Below, one piece after another: positions 1 through 6,902 of a stretch of 20,434 nt of DNA. Position numbers and translations under genes: made by a program. This DNA is from CAZMLC01 sp964567125 (GTDB lineage Bacteria; Verrucomicrobiota; Kiritimatiellia; RFP12; UBA1067), in contig CAZMLC010000053.1 in the NCBI GenBank assembly GCA_964567125.1, positions 1 through 20,434 of the forward strand, in the 5' to 3' direction. Numbering within the stretch: the first letter of the stretch is position 1; each line of letters opens with the position of its first letter. Below the pieces are notes generated by a model, which saw only the letters and a list, made by a program, of their open reading frames with translations, ran no database searches and was not told the origin of the DNA.

Positions 1-497
1 ATGTTTTCAATGACAGAACGTTTGAACATGATGCCGCTGACCACGCCGCTGTTTTCGACAAATCCCAGCGTGAGCGTCCTGTTCAGGAAATAGTAGGCGA
101 GCGCGATGACGGCAGCGCAGAGCGTCGCAATCATGAAAATGCCGAGCGAACGTTTCGCCAAATCAGTGTTGATGATTAGGGGGAATATGGCAGAGCCGAT
201 CAGCCACATAAAAACAACGAATAATCCTAGTGCCTTCTTCCATGGTTTATAGTATCCATAGTAGGTCGAGCAGACGCCGTGCAGGGGAATGATACGATTG
301 TTCGTGCCTGAAAGCGATGAGGAGCGGAATTCAATCCGTTTTAATGAGACTTTGATCGTGGTCGTCGGATCAATGCCTACACGCGCCAGAAACCATGCGA
401 TCACCCCGCTTTCCCGTCCGGCGATGACGAGATAATTTCCAGCCGAATCGACAGGTTTGTCGTGCGCCATCCACTGCTTGAGTACAAGTGCTGCCAT
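1..497 (-). CDS. Small membrane protein of unknown function, C-terminus cut by window edge
   Basis: An open frame runs leftwards from ATG at 497 to the window edge without a stop, giving about 165 residues. The start is set by a strong Shine-Dalgarno sequence (GAGGAGG, 504-510 on the plus strand) 6 bases upstream. The first ~95 residues are soluble, with a motif VGIDPTTT near residue 40. Two hydrophobic helices follow: roughly residues 92-112 (LFVVFMWLIGSAIF) and 120-140 (GIFMIATLCAAVIALAYYFL). The sequence then turns polar again (GIMFKRSVIEN) and runs out of the window. The layout suggests a small membrane protein with cytoplasmic ends. I do not recognise the family well enough to name a function. 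The gene follows 654-4091 on the same strand with a 156-base spacer, so it may be co-transcribed or have its own promoter. Confidence 0.8.
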   Translation of the reverse strand, partial: MAALVLKQWMAHDKPVDSAGNYLVIAGRESGVIAWFLARVGIDPTTTIKVSLKRIEFRSSSLSGTNNRIIPLHGVCSTYYGYYKPWKKALGLFVVFMWLIGSAIFPLIINTDLAKRSLGIFMIATLCAAVIALAYYFLNRTLTLGFVENSGVVSGIMFKRSVIEN

Positions 498-653
498 ATC
501 TAACCTCCTCAATGATAATCCAATAATGACGTTCAAAGGATTTCACACTGTTCCTGATAAAGCAAGGAGAAGTTATTTGCGTGTACGACTCGCGACACTC
601 GACAAAAGGTACGTCGCTCCGCATGCACGGACACGGTTTACGAAACTTTCCTG
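498..653. other. Intergenic spacer between two leftward genes
   Basis: 156 bases separate the stop of the HzsA-related gene (TAG, 654-656) from the ATG at 497. The only clear signal is the strong ribosome binding site at 504-510. Weak -35-like hexamers (for example TTGAAC read leftwards near 533-538) have no well-spaced -10 partner. I found no hairpin followed by a T tract. Confidence 0.5.
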
Positions 654-3600
654 CTACTGTGGTCGCGGGAAGGTGTCTTCGACTTCCTTGACGCGGCAGG
701 CGGCGCAGCGGCAGGCGTTGGGCCTGCCACAGGTTCCGTGGACATCGTGTTCGGCCAGCGGGATCAGCGCGGCTTCGGCCTTGGCTTTCATGGCCTGATA
801 GCCCGCATCCTGCGTGGAGGTCCATTTGGTGAGCTGTCCCCAGCCGCCTGCGGCAGCCGCGAGGGGTGCCATCAGGATGCGGCTCTCTTCGATGCAGCTG
901 TTGTTGACCAGCGTTTCAAACGGCTGCTTGGAGAGGGCTTCGCCGAACTCGGCTTTGACGGCTTCGCGCAGCGCCTTTTCCCCTTCGGGATGGGGCTTGC
1001 GGTTTTCGTTGCGGTTGAAACTGTAGTTGCCATAGAACTGCGCGTTGACATCGAGCCATGTGATGACGCGTTCCCAGCTCTGCGGATCGAGTTCAGCGCC
1101 TTTGGCTTTACCGTGCGTACGCAGCCATTCCGGAAGTCCGCTGGCGTGCGAAAGGTAATCTTTCGGTTTCGACGAGGGGGTCTCATGGTTGCGATCCATC
1201 ATTGTGTAAAACCGCGGATTGGTCACGAAGAAGGCATAGGACTTGCTCATGCGCAGAATGCCGCTGGGATAACGTTCGGTTTCGCGTTCGATATAGGTGC
1301 CCGTGAGATCAACGTTCCCTTCGGTCTTCTCTGCGCCGTGACAGCGGATGCAGTAGCGATCGAAGACCGGTTGCACTGTGGCGACGTAGTTGAAGCCGGT
1401 CTCCGCGCGCGGGCCCGGGATCGGCGTCGGTGTGAGCGGCTTCGCCTTGCTATAATTCATGGCGAGCGGCGATTTGCGGCGGTCGTCGTGGCAGCCCACG
1501 CAGCTGGTGTGTTCGCCGTCCTGCAGGTAGATGAAGGAGCGCATGTTCATGACGCACATCTTGTTTTCATCGAGCAGCTGCAACTGGACAGGCGTGCGCG
1601 AAGGCAGGGTGAAGGCCACGGAGCCGTCGGGGTTCACCGGCACGGTGCCGATCACGCCTTTGGTCACCTCGTCCATGATCCAGCCACGATGCGGTACGCG
1701 CGGCGTGAGCTGGTTGAAGAGTGCGTTGATGCGCAGGTACTTGATGGAGCCTGCGGGGATTTCGTGCTGGCTCTCATAAATATTCTGCACGTAGAAGGCG
1801 CCTGTGCGGTTGGTCTCGGACGGGTTGAGCGCGGTCGGACGGATCGGCGGAACCTCGCGCGGACGGATCGGCTGCGGCGAGAAGCAGCCGTAATTTTCCG
1901 GCGGCGTGTAGATCAGTTCGCGATAGGCCTTGTTGTTGTAGTTGAAGACCAGGTAGAGCTTGTGGAAGTTGTATTTCCGACGTGCTGCGGACTCTTCGTT
2001 ACCGACCGAATAGCCTTGGTGGAAGTGCGGACCTGCTGACCAGCCGGCAAAGAAGAGTTTTTCTGAAAGCGGGAAGGGCGAGACGTACGTGCCCGAGGTC
2101 CAGCCATCGGCTTCGGCTTCCGGGTATTTGGCTTCAGGCGTGAGGCGGAAGATTGGATCAGGGCCTTCGAGTCCCTTCTGCGTATCGATCAGCATGATCG
2201 AGCCCGCAGTGAAGGAGTGGTGCGCCGTGCCGGTGGCGATGACCTTGCTGCTGTTCGGAATCGCGCGCGGTTCAGCGATCGACTGCGGAAAGGGCGTTAG
2301 GTTGCCGTAGTAATTGGCTGCGCCCGTGCCGTCGGGATTGGTCGTCCAGAGTTTGTGGAAGAGGCAGTCGTGGCGGTTGACATATTCCCAGCGGTTGTAG
2401 ATGATGCGGCCATCGTTGAGTACCGCAGGATCGATCTCATTGGCCTCGCCCCAGCTGAGCGCGCGGATCGACGTGCCGTCCAGCGCGCCGCGATGGAGCA
2501 GGAAGGAGGGCGCGTTGCGGCCGGCATGGCAGCGCGCAATGCACTGGGCGCGCGTGGAGGTGAAGACAAAACCACCGTCAGGCAGGTAATGCGGATCGAA
2601 ATCCTCGATCATGACCGTGAAGTTGCCGTCGCGGCGCGTGGTATCCCACGGATCGCGCTGCGTTCCGGTGACGCGCCGGATCGAACGACCGTCGAGCGTG
2701 GCTTCATAAACGAGGAAGCGGCGCTTGATCAGTTCCTTCTCGGTGTGGTCGCAGAAGGAAAAGAGAACGCGCTGGCCATCGTAGGAAAGGTCGGGATGCT
2801 GCGTGCTGCCTTTGGGGAGCGCATCGCGCGTCAGCCAGCGCTCGCCGGGCTTCTCCGCCTTCCAATCTTCGAGCACGACCAGGCCGGGCGCAGGGAGGCT
2901 GTTGCGGCCGAGATATTGGTCAACGTTGTGGAAATACATGGGCGGCTGGCGCACATCCACGAGCAGGTCGCGGAAATTCGTCGCCGGATGCGCGAAGAGC
3001 ACGCGGCGGCGGAGCGCGACGATCTTCGGTTCATAGGCCAGCATGGCGTCGCGGCTGGTGGCGCGCGCCTGCGCAGCCTGCTGCTTGACGGTTGCGATAT
3101 CGTTTTTGAGCGGGGCGAGGTTCGCGCCTTCGCTCTCCACAAAGGCGCAGGTGGCGTCGAGCTGTTCCAGCGCCTGGTCAAAGCCTGCATACTTCTTGCT
3201 GCGTTCGAGCGTGTCGACATAGAGCACGAGCCATTCGGGTTCGCCGCCATCCGGTTTCTGCGCCTTCAATTCCGCGAGGCGTTTATCCAGGTCCTCCTCT
3301 TTCGCGCAGCGCGCCAGCAGATTCGTGATCGCCTCGACGATCACGCCGGGTCCCTGAGTGCGGAACCATTTGGTACGGTCGAGTGTGCCGTCGCTGACGA
3401 GCGCTTCCCATTCGGGCAGGAGTGTCTCCAGACGCGGATCGCCCGGGAGGCCGTCGGCAAGCCGGTCAGCTTGTTTCGCATTCAGCTGCGCGAGGACGCT
3501 GAAGCAGGCCCAGGCCTGCGGCGTGCCCGACGAGTTAGCAATGCCGACTTTGGCGGTGAAGGTGGTGTATTTCTTGTCGAGCGCATAGGCGATGTAGCTG

Positions 3601-4091
3601 TCGACGTGCGCCCAGATCGAATAGTCCATGCGCTTTTTGTGGATCCAGTACTGGTTGCCACCTTTAACGCGGATTTCATCCCAGCCGACGCGTCCGATGA
3701 TGTAGGGGATCTCCGTCAGGCGCGTCTTGTTGCCTTGCGCGTCGATGAGCGTGGGTTCACCCCACAGCGTATGACCGCCGCCCATGGTGCCTTCCGCGAC
3801 GAGGTAGATCCGCTCAAGTCCTGTGACGTTGACCGTGATTTCGTAGGCATCGTTCGTGAAGTAGATACGCGGCGTGGTGATGGGCTGAAACGTGGCGGGC
3901 AGTGAAGTCGGTTGTGCGCGGTTTTCAGCCAGATATTTCTGGAACTGCGTGCGTTGCGCAGACAGCATCCGGCAGAGCCGTTCTTTCGGAATCAGCCCTT
4001 GAGCAATACGGTCCTCTGGCGTCTGTTGCGCCCATAGCTGTGAAGCAACGAGTCCCCCGATGACGATGCTCCACACATGAAACGTCTTCAT
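654..4091 (-). CDS. HzsA-related exported c-type cytochrome with NPCBM-like domain and beta-propeller
   Basis: A 1145-residue exported protein. Two ATGs lie 6 bases apart (4097 and 4091). I chose 4091 because the AAGGGGG Shine-Dalgarno (4098-4104) sits 6 bases from it but touches the first ATG. An N-terminal signal peptide (MKTFHVWSIVIGGLVASQLWA) predicts periplasmic or surface location. Residues ~85-205 resemble an NPCBM carbohydrate-binding-like fold (HVDSYIAYALDKKYTTFTAKVGI). The middle (~360-800) carries PD40/TolB-like blades, with DPHYLPDGGFVFTSTR as hallmark, as in proteins annotated HzsA-related (hydrazine synthase alpha middle domain). Two canonical CXXCH haem c motifs follow: CVGCH at 864-868 and CIRCH at 914-918. 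A CX3CH (CIARCH, 517-522) and a C-terminal cluster CGRPNACRCAAC (1121-1132) are additional. The family is widespread in planctomycetes and related bacteria, mostly without known substrate. Kinship to HzsA does not imply hydrazine synthesis here. The gene is divergent from the iron-sulfur protein at 4164. Confidence 0.85.
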   Translation of the reverse strand: MKTFHVWSIVIGGLVASQLWAQQTPEDRIAQGLIPKERLCRMLSAQRTQFQKYLAENRAQPTSLPATFQPITTPRIYFTNDAYEITVNVTGLERIYLVAEGTMGGGHTLWGEPTLIDAQGNKTRLTEIPYIIGRVGWDEIRVKGGNQYWIHKKRMDYSIWAHVDSYIAYALDKKYTTFTAKVGIANSSGTPQAWACFSVLAQLNAKQADRLADGLPGDPRLETLLPEWEALVSDGTLDRTKWFRTQGPGVIVEAITNLLARCAKEEDLDKRLAELKAQKPDGGEPEWLVLYVDTLERSKKYAGFDQALEQLDATCAFVESEGANLAPLKNDIATVKQQAAQARATSRDAMLAYEPKIVALRRRVLFAHPATNFRDLLVDVRQPPMYFHNVDQYLGRNSLPAPGLVVLEDWKAEKPGERWLTRDALPKGSTQHPDLSYDGQRVLFSFCDHTEKELIKRRFLVYEATLDGRSIRRVTGTQRDPWDTTRRDGNFTVMIEDFDPHYLPDGGFVFTSTRAQCIARCHAGRNAPSFLLHRGALDGTSIRALSWGEANEIDPAVLNDGRIIYNRWEYVNRHDCLFHKLWTTNPDGTGAANYYGNLTPFPQSIAEPRAIPNSSKVIATGTAHHSFTAGSIMLIDTQKGLEGPDPIFRLTPEAKYPEAEADGWTSGTYVSPFPLSEKLFFAGWSAGPHFHQGYSVGNEESAARRKYNFHKLYLVFNYNNKAYRELIYTPPENYGCFSPQPIRPREVPPIRPTALNPSETNRTGAFYVQNIYESQHEIPAGSIKYLRINALFNQLTPRVPHRGWIMDEVTKGVIGTVPVNPDGSVAFTLPSRTPVQLQLLDENKMCVMNMRSFIYLQDGEHTSCVGCHDDRRKSPLAMNYSKAKPLTPTPIPGPRAETGFNYVATVQPVFDRYCIRCHGAEKTEGNVDLTGTYIERETERYPSGILRMSKSYAFFVTNPRFYTMMDRNHETPSSKPKDYLSHASGLPEWLRTHGKAKGAELDPQSWERVITWLDVNAQFYGNYSFNRNENRKPHPEGEKALREAVKAEFGEALSKQPFETLVNNSCIEESRILMAPLAAAAGGWGQLTKWTSTQDAGYQAMKAKAEAALIPLAEHDVHGTCGRPNACRCAACRVKEVEDTFPRPQ

Positions 4092-4163
4092 GTGCATCCC
4101 CCTTGAACAATTTTTAATATAGTGTTAATGTATCATTTCCTTTTTTCTGAAGAAAGCGTGAAG
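4092..4163. promoter_or_regulatory. AT-rich divergent promoter region
   Basis: 72 bases between the two divergent starts are strikingly AT-rich compared with their surroundings. Rightwards, TTGAAC (4103-4108) and TTAATG (4125-4130) are 16 bases apart, a weak sigma70-like pair that would start transcription near 4137, just upstream of the ATG at 4164. Leftwards, TATATT (complement of 4116-4121) could be a -10 for the 4091 gene, but it lacks a good -35. The leftward Shine-Dalgarno is at 4098-4104. The exact hexamers are uncertain. Confidence 0.4.
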
Positions 4164-5003
4164 ATGACAATCGATGGACAAAATATAACGTTGCCCGAAG
4201 CGCCGATCACGCTTCTGGCTGCTGCTGCCCGCTGTGGCATTACGATCCCTGTTTTGTGTTACCGCGAGGGGCTCCATCCTGTGGGCGGATGCGGAATCTG
4301 CACGGTTGAAGATACCGCGACGGGGCGTTTGCATCCCGCCTGCGCGACGCGCGCCGTTGAATCCATGGTGATCGTGACGAACTCCGAACGCGTGCTGGCG
4401 CAACGCCGTGCGGCGCTGGAGCTGCTGCTGAGCAACCATCCTGCTGACTGCGAAGCGCCCTGCGAGATGGCGTGTCCCTCGCAATTGCCAGTGCCGAAGA
4501 TGCTGGCGTTGATTGTGGCAGGCCGCTGGGCTGACGCCGAGGCGCTGGCCAAGGCGCATCCGGTGATCTGCGGTTCTGCGCCGTGTGAGAAGGTCTGNNN
4601 NNNNNNNNNNNNNNNNNNNNNNNNNNNNNNNNNNNNNNNNNNNNNNNNNNNNNNNNNNNNNNNNNNNNNNNNNNNNNNNNNNNNNNNNNNNNNNNNNTGC
4701 GCATTGCGCACGCTGAGCGGCGCGGTGCAGGCGAAGCAATCGACCTATGCGGGCGGAGTCGCGGCCCTTGTACGCGTGGACGCACCGGGATTTCACTTCG
4801 ACTCCTCGCGCTGCGTGCTGTGCGGCATCTGCGTGCGGACGGCGCAGAACATGGAGGCTTCGGTCGGACCGAGTTTTCGCGGCCGCGGATTTGATGCGCA
4901 GATCGCGCCGCCGCTGGGACGCGCGTGGCACGATATTCCGGCAGAGGTGTTAGCCGCCTGTGCGGAGGCCTGTCCGACAGGGGCGATGTGTCGCGTCGAG
5001 TAG
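4164..5003 (+). CDS. Multi-cluster iron-sulfur protein (NuoG/HoxU-like 2Fe-2S, DPYD_II-like and 4Fe-4S segments), interrupted by gap
   Basis: I start the gene at ATG 4164. An upstream in-frame GTG at 4122 lies inside the presumed promoter and would add non-homologous residues. Residues 1-~75 form a plant-type 2Fe-2S domain as in NuoG/HoxU, with ligands C32, C43, C46 and C60. Next comes NHPADCEAPCEMACP (C96, C100, C104) and a helical stretch PKMLALIVAGRWADAEALAKAHP leading to CGSAPCEKV. This resembles the N-terminal cluster domain of GltB-small-subunit/DPYD-type proteins. A 100-N gap falls here. After it, CVLCGIC plus ACAEACP supply four cysteines for one 4Fe-4S cluster; the usual fourth cysteine of the first motif is Ala. 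There is no signal peptide, so the protein is probably a cytoplasmic electron carrier or an oxidoreductase subunit. The frame continues across the N run, but that agreement could be chance. Stop TAG 5001-5003; only 6 bases separate it from the convergent fumarase gene. Confidence 0.8.
   Translation: MTIDGQNITLPEAPITLLAAAARCGITIPVLCYREGLHPVGGCGICTVEDTATGRLHPACATRAVESMVIVTNSERVLAQRRAALELLLSNHPADCEAPCEMACPSQLPVPKMLALIVAGRWADAEALAKAHPVICGSAPCEKVXXXXXXXXXXXXXXXXXXXXXXXXXXXXXXXXXXCALRTLSGAVQAKQSTYAGGVAALVRVDAPGFHFDSSRCVLCGICVRTAQNMEASVGPSFRGRGFDAQIAPPLGRAWHDIPAEVLAACAEACPTGAMCRVE
4598..4697. other. Assembly gap (100 N)
   Basis: A run of exactly 100 N, so its length is a placeholder. The flanks share no repeat. 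The left side ends inside CGSAPCEKV, just before an expected cysteine. The right side resumes at CALRTLSGAV, which in DPYD_II-like domains follows that cysteine by only about 10-15 residues. The missing DNA may therefore be short, a few tens of bases. Confidence 0.9.
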
Positions 5004-5009
5004 GGCGCT

Positions 5010-5873
5010 TCAACCCAGCCAGGTGGGCGTCGCTTTGCTGAGGCGCAGGCCGCGGCGGCGGCAGACCCAGCACATGTAGGCGATCGTCACAAAATACGAG
5101 GCAGGCAGGCGGGGTGCCGCACCGATCTTCACGCCGAGCAGCGTGGTCTTGCCGCCCATGCCCATGGGTCCGATATTGAGCTGGTTGATCTCGTTCAGGC
5201 AGCGCGCTTCCAGCGCAGCCAGCTCCGGCTCGGGATTGACGTCCGTGAGCGGACGCAGCAGCTGTTGCTTGGCGCGTAAGAAGCCTTCACCGCGATCCGC
5301 GCCGATGCAGACGCCGAGGATGCCGGGCGCACAGCCGAAGCCCTGCGCCTTCCAGGCCGCATGCAGCAGGCAGGTACGCACACCGGCGAGATCGCGTCCG
5401 GCGCCAAGCTCCGAATCGGGCAGGCTGAACTGCACGCTCATATTTTCCGAACCGCCGCCCTTCTGGATCAGCCACACCTCGAGGTCGTCGCCCGCGTGCT
5501 GTTCAAAGTGATTCACGGGCGCGCCGGCGCAGACATTGGTGGGGATCGATTTCCCGCTCAGCGTCTCGATCGTGTTCTGGCGCAGCCAGCCCTTCTGCGT
5601 CGCAATCGTGACCGCAGCCTTGCTTGCGTCTTCAAGGCTTTGCAGATCCGTCTTGCGCGGCACCTTCCAGAAGAAGGTCAGCGTGCCGGTGTCCTGACAG
5701 AGCGGGATGGACTGCGCACGGGCCATCGCGATGTTTTCGAGAATGGCATGCAGAAAGAGCGCGGCCTGTGAGCCGGGCGTCTCCTGTGACGCCGCAGTCC
5801 GCAGCGCCTGTTCAATATCGTCAGGCAGCGTGCTGGTTGTGCGGCGGATCAGTTCCGTGAGCAGTTCCGTCAT
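5010..5873 (-). CDS. fumA: Class I fumarate hydratase, alpha subunit (iron-sulfur hydro-lyase)
   Basis: 287 residues, the usual size for the separate alpha subunit of class I fumarase / L(+)-tartrate dehydratase. It should bind the catalytic 4Fe-4S cluster for fumarate-to-malate hydration in the cytoplasm. The three expected cluster cysteines are C59 in LCQDTGT, C181 in GFGCAPG and C268 in YMCWVCRR. GGGSEN (139-144) and IGPMGMGGKTT (234-244) are further family hallmarks. The start at 5873 (MTELLTELIRR) is chosen because the upstream in-frame codons read through the end of the preceding gene and are not family-like. The gene lies 4 bases after the IMP cyclohydrolase stop and lacks its own good ribosome site, so translation is probably coupled. 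Oddly, no beta subunit is adjacent, although class I two-subunit enzymes need one for activity. Fumarase versus tartrate dehydratase cannot be decided from this subunit alone. Confidence 0.88.
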   Translation of the reverse strand: MTELLTELIRRTTSTLPDDIEQALRTAASQETPGSQAALFLHAILENIAMARAQSIPLCQDTGTLTFFWKVPRKTDLQSLEDASKAAVTIATQKGWLRQNTIETLSGKSIPTNVCAGAPVNHFEQHAGDDLEVWLIQKGGGSENMSVQFSLPDSELGAGRDLAGVRTCLLHAAWKAQGFGCAPGILGVCIGADRGEGFLRAKQQLLRPLTDVNPEPELAALEARCLNEINQLNIGPMGMGGKTTLLGVKIGAAPRLPASYFVTIAYMCWVCRRRGLRLSKATPTWLG

Positions 5874-5877
5874 GGTG

Positions 5878-6558
5878 TTAGTTCTTGAAGGTATACGGCA
5901 GTTGCGCAGCCTGGACCTGTGAGAAAAAGGCAGCGATGGTGGTGTCATACAGCGCGGTATGGGCAAAGGCCTTTTTCATCAGATTGAGGCGCGTCTCGAT
6001 GCTGATGGCACCTTTGTTGGCCGCGAGTTCGCTCAGGATCGGCGCGTAGTCGGCGGGATCCGTGACGGACGAGACGCGCAGGTAATTCTTGGCGGATGCG
6101 CGCACCATGCAGGGGCCGCCGATATCGATATTCGTACGGGCCATCTCCGGGGTGACATCCGGCTTGGCGATGGTCTGCTTGAAGGGATAGAGGTTCACGA
6201 CGACCATGTCGAGCGCGACGGCCTGCGTGCGGGCGAGATCCTGCTGATGCGCGGCATTGTAGGTTTCGCTGAGAATGCCGAGGTAGATCTTGAAGTCGAG
6301 GGTCTTGACGAGACCGCCCTGCATTTCCGGCTGGCCCGTGTAGTCCGAGACCGCGACGAGGTGGCGGGCTGCGAGGTCCGGGCCAAGCATCTGCTGAATC
6401 GCGGTGTAGGTGCCGCCTGTGGAGTAGATTTTGACCTCAGGGCAGGCCTTGATTAGGCCGGGAACAAAAACATCGAGTCCTGTTTTGTCCGACACGCTCA
6501 TCAGGACATGCTTGATGGTCACGCGATTATCGATATCCGTCACAATATTCAGCGCCAT
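5878..6558 (-). CDS. purH: Stand-alone IMP cyclohydrolase (PurH N-terminal, MGS-like domain)
   Basis: 226 residues matching only the N-terminal cyclohydrolase half of bifunctional PurH, which closes FAICAR to IMP in the last step of purine synthesis. Family landmarks are SVSDKTGL (21-28), STGGT (46-50), VSDYTGQPEM (70-79), VKTL (84-87), VVNLYPF (120-126), NIDIGGPCMVR (143-153) and AKN (156-158). Residues equivalent to the PurH active-site K66, Y104, D125 and K137 are present as K85, Y124, D145 and K157. The usual HPKVHGGIL that follows VKTL is changed to DFKIYLGIL. The AICAR formyltransferase half is absent, so a separate PurH C-terminal-like or PurP enzyme is needed. I chose the ATG at 6558 because AGGAG (6566-6570) lies 7 bases upstream; the further upstream in-frame ATG near the gap is unlikely. 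It is followed after 4 bases by the fumarase alpha gene. Confidence 0.9.
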   Translation of the reverse strand: MALNIVTDIDNRVTIKHVLMSVSDKTGLDVFVPGLIKACPEVKIYSTGGTYTAIQQMLGPDLAARHLVAVSDYTGQPEMQGGLVKTLDFKIYLGILSETYNAAHQQDLARTQAVALDMVVVNLYPFKQTIAKPDVTPEMARTNIDIGGPCMVRASAKNYLRVSSVTDPADYAPILSELAANKGAISIETRLNLMKKAFAHTALYDTTIAAFFSQVQAAQLPYTFKN

Positions 6559-6747
6559 GGAACTTCTCCTACATTCAGTTGTCATCGCTCGGNNNNNNNN
6601 NNNNNNNNNNNNNNNNNNNNNNNNNNNNNNNNNNNNNNNNNNNNNNNNNNNNNNNNNNNNNNNNNNNNNNNNNNNNNNNNNNNNNNNNNNNNCGTCACAA
6701 TATTCAGCGCCATGGAACTTCTCCTACATTCAGTTGTCATCGCTCGG
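6538..6747. repeat. Exact 55-bp direct repeat flanking a gap (contig-overlap artefact)
   Basis: Positions 6538-6592 and 6693-6747 are identical over 55 bases (both begin CGTCACAATATTC and end ATCGCTCGG) and abut the N run at 6593-6692. The same arrangement with the same length occurs at 14981-15190. This is most simply two contigs sharing a 55-base end that the scaffolder failed to merge. Removing 6593-6747 gives a continuous upstream region for the IMP cyclohydrolase gene, with a true spacer of about 189 bases to the next gene. Confidence 0.85.
6593..6692. other. Assembly gap (100 N), probably spurious
   Basis: Exactly 100 N between identical 55-base flanks. It probably represents no missing sequence. 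Confidence 0.9.
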
Positions 6748-6773
6748 AGCGGGGCTGCCGGGCGATTGGATGG

Positions 6774-6824
6774 AAAATCAAAAACTCCTGCCCGTCGGGC
6801 GATGTTCACATCGTCGGAGGCAGG
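6774..6824 (-). terminator. Rho-independent terminator after the hybrid-kinase operon
   Basis: Read leftwards, CCTGCC (complement of 6819-6824) pairs with GGCAGG (complement of 6787-6792). An inner stem GATGTGAACATC sits in between, and a T-rich run AGTTTTTGATTTT (complement of 6774-6786) follows immediately. It lies about 80 bases beyond the stop of the last kinase gene (6903) and upstream of the IMP cyclohydrolase gene, so it would separate the two transcription units. The stem contains mismatched bases, hence moderate confidence. Confidence 0.55.
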
Positions 6825-6902
6825 CCAAAAGATTCTCAAAACTTCACAGAACGGTCAAGCCTATTGCGTGCGGGTGTGAAGGCGCGCAGCAACGGGACGC
6901 GG

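Noticed and set aside
577..603. Imperfect inverted repeat (GTGT...ACAC) in the spacer upstream of the truncated membrane gene
   Set aside because: The arms are short and imperfect, with no T tract and no clear position relative to a promoter.
2355..3905. Long open frame on the plus strand (516 codons), and a similar one at 738-2039
   Set aside because: Both lie opposite the HzsA-related gene, show arginine/alanine-rich low-information sequence and no family motifs. They are shadows of a GC-rich gene.
654..4091. Evidence for anammox / hydrazine synthesis
   Set aside because: Only a related propeller family member is present. No HzsB/HzsC or hydrazine dehydrogenase genes are in the window, and HzsA-related proteins are common in non-anammox bacteria.
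4122..4163. Upstream GTG start (4122) for the iron-sulfur gene
   Set aside because: It would overlap the predicted promoter and add residues unlike any 2Fe-2S N-terminus. ATG 4164 begins directly at the conserved domain.
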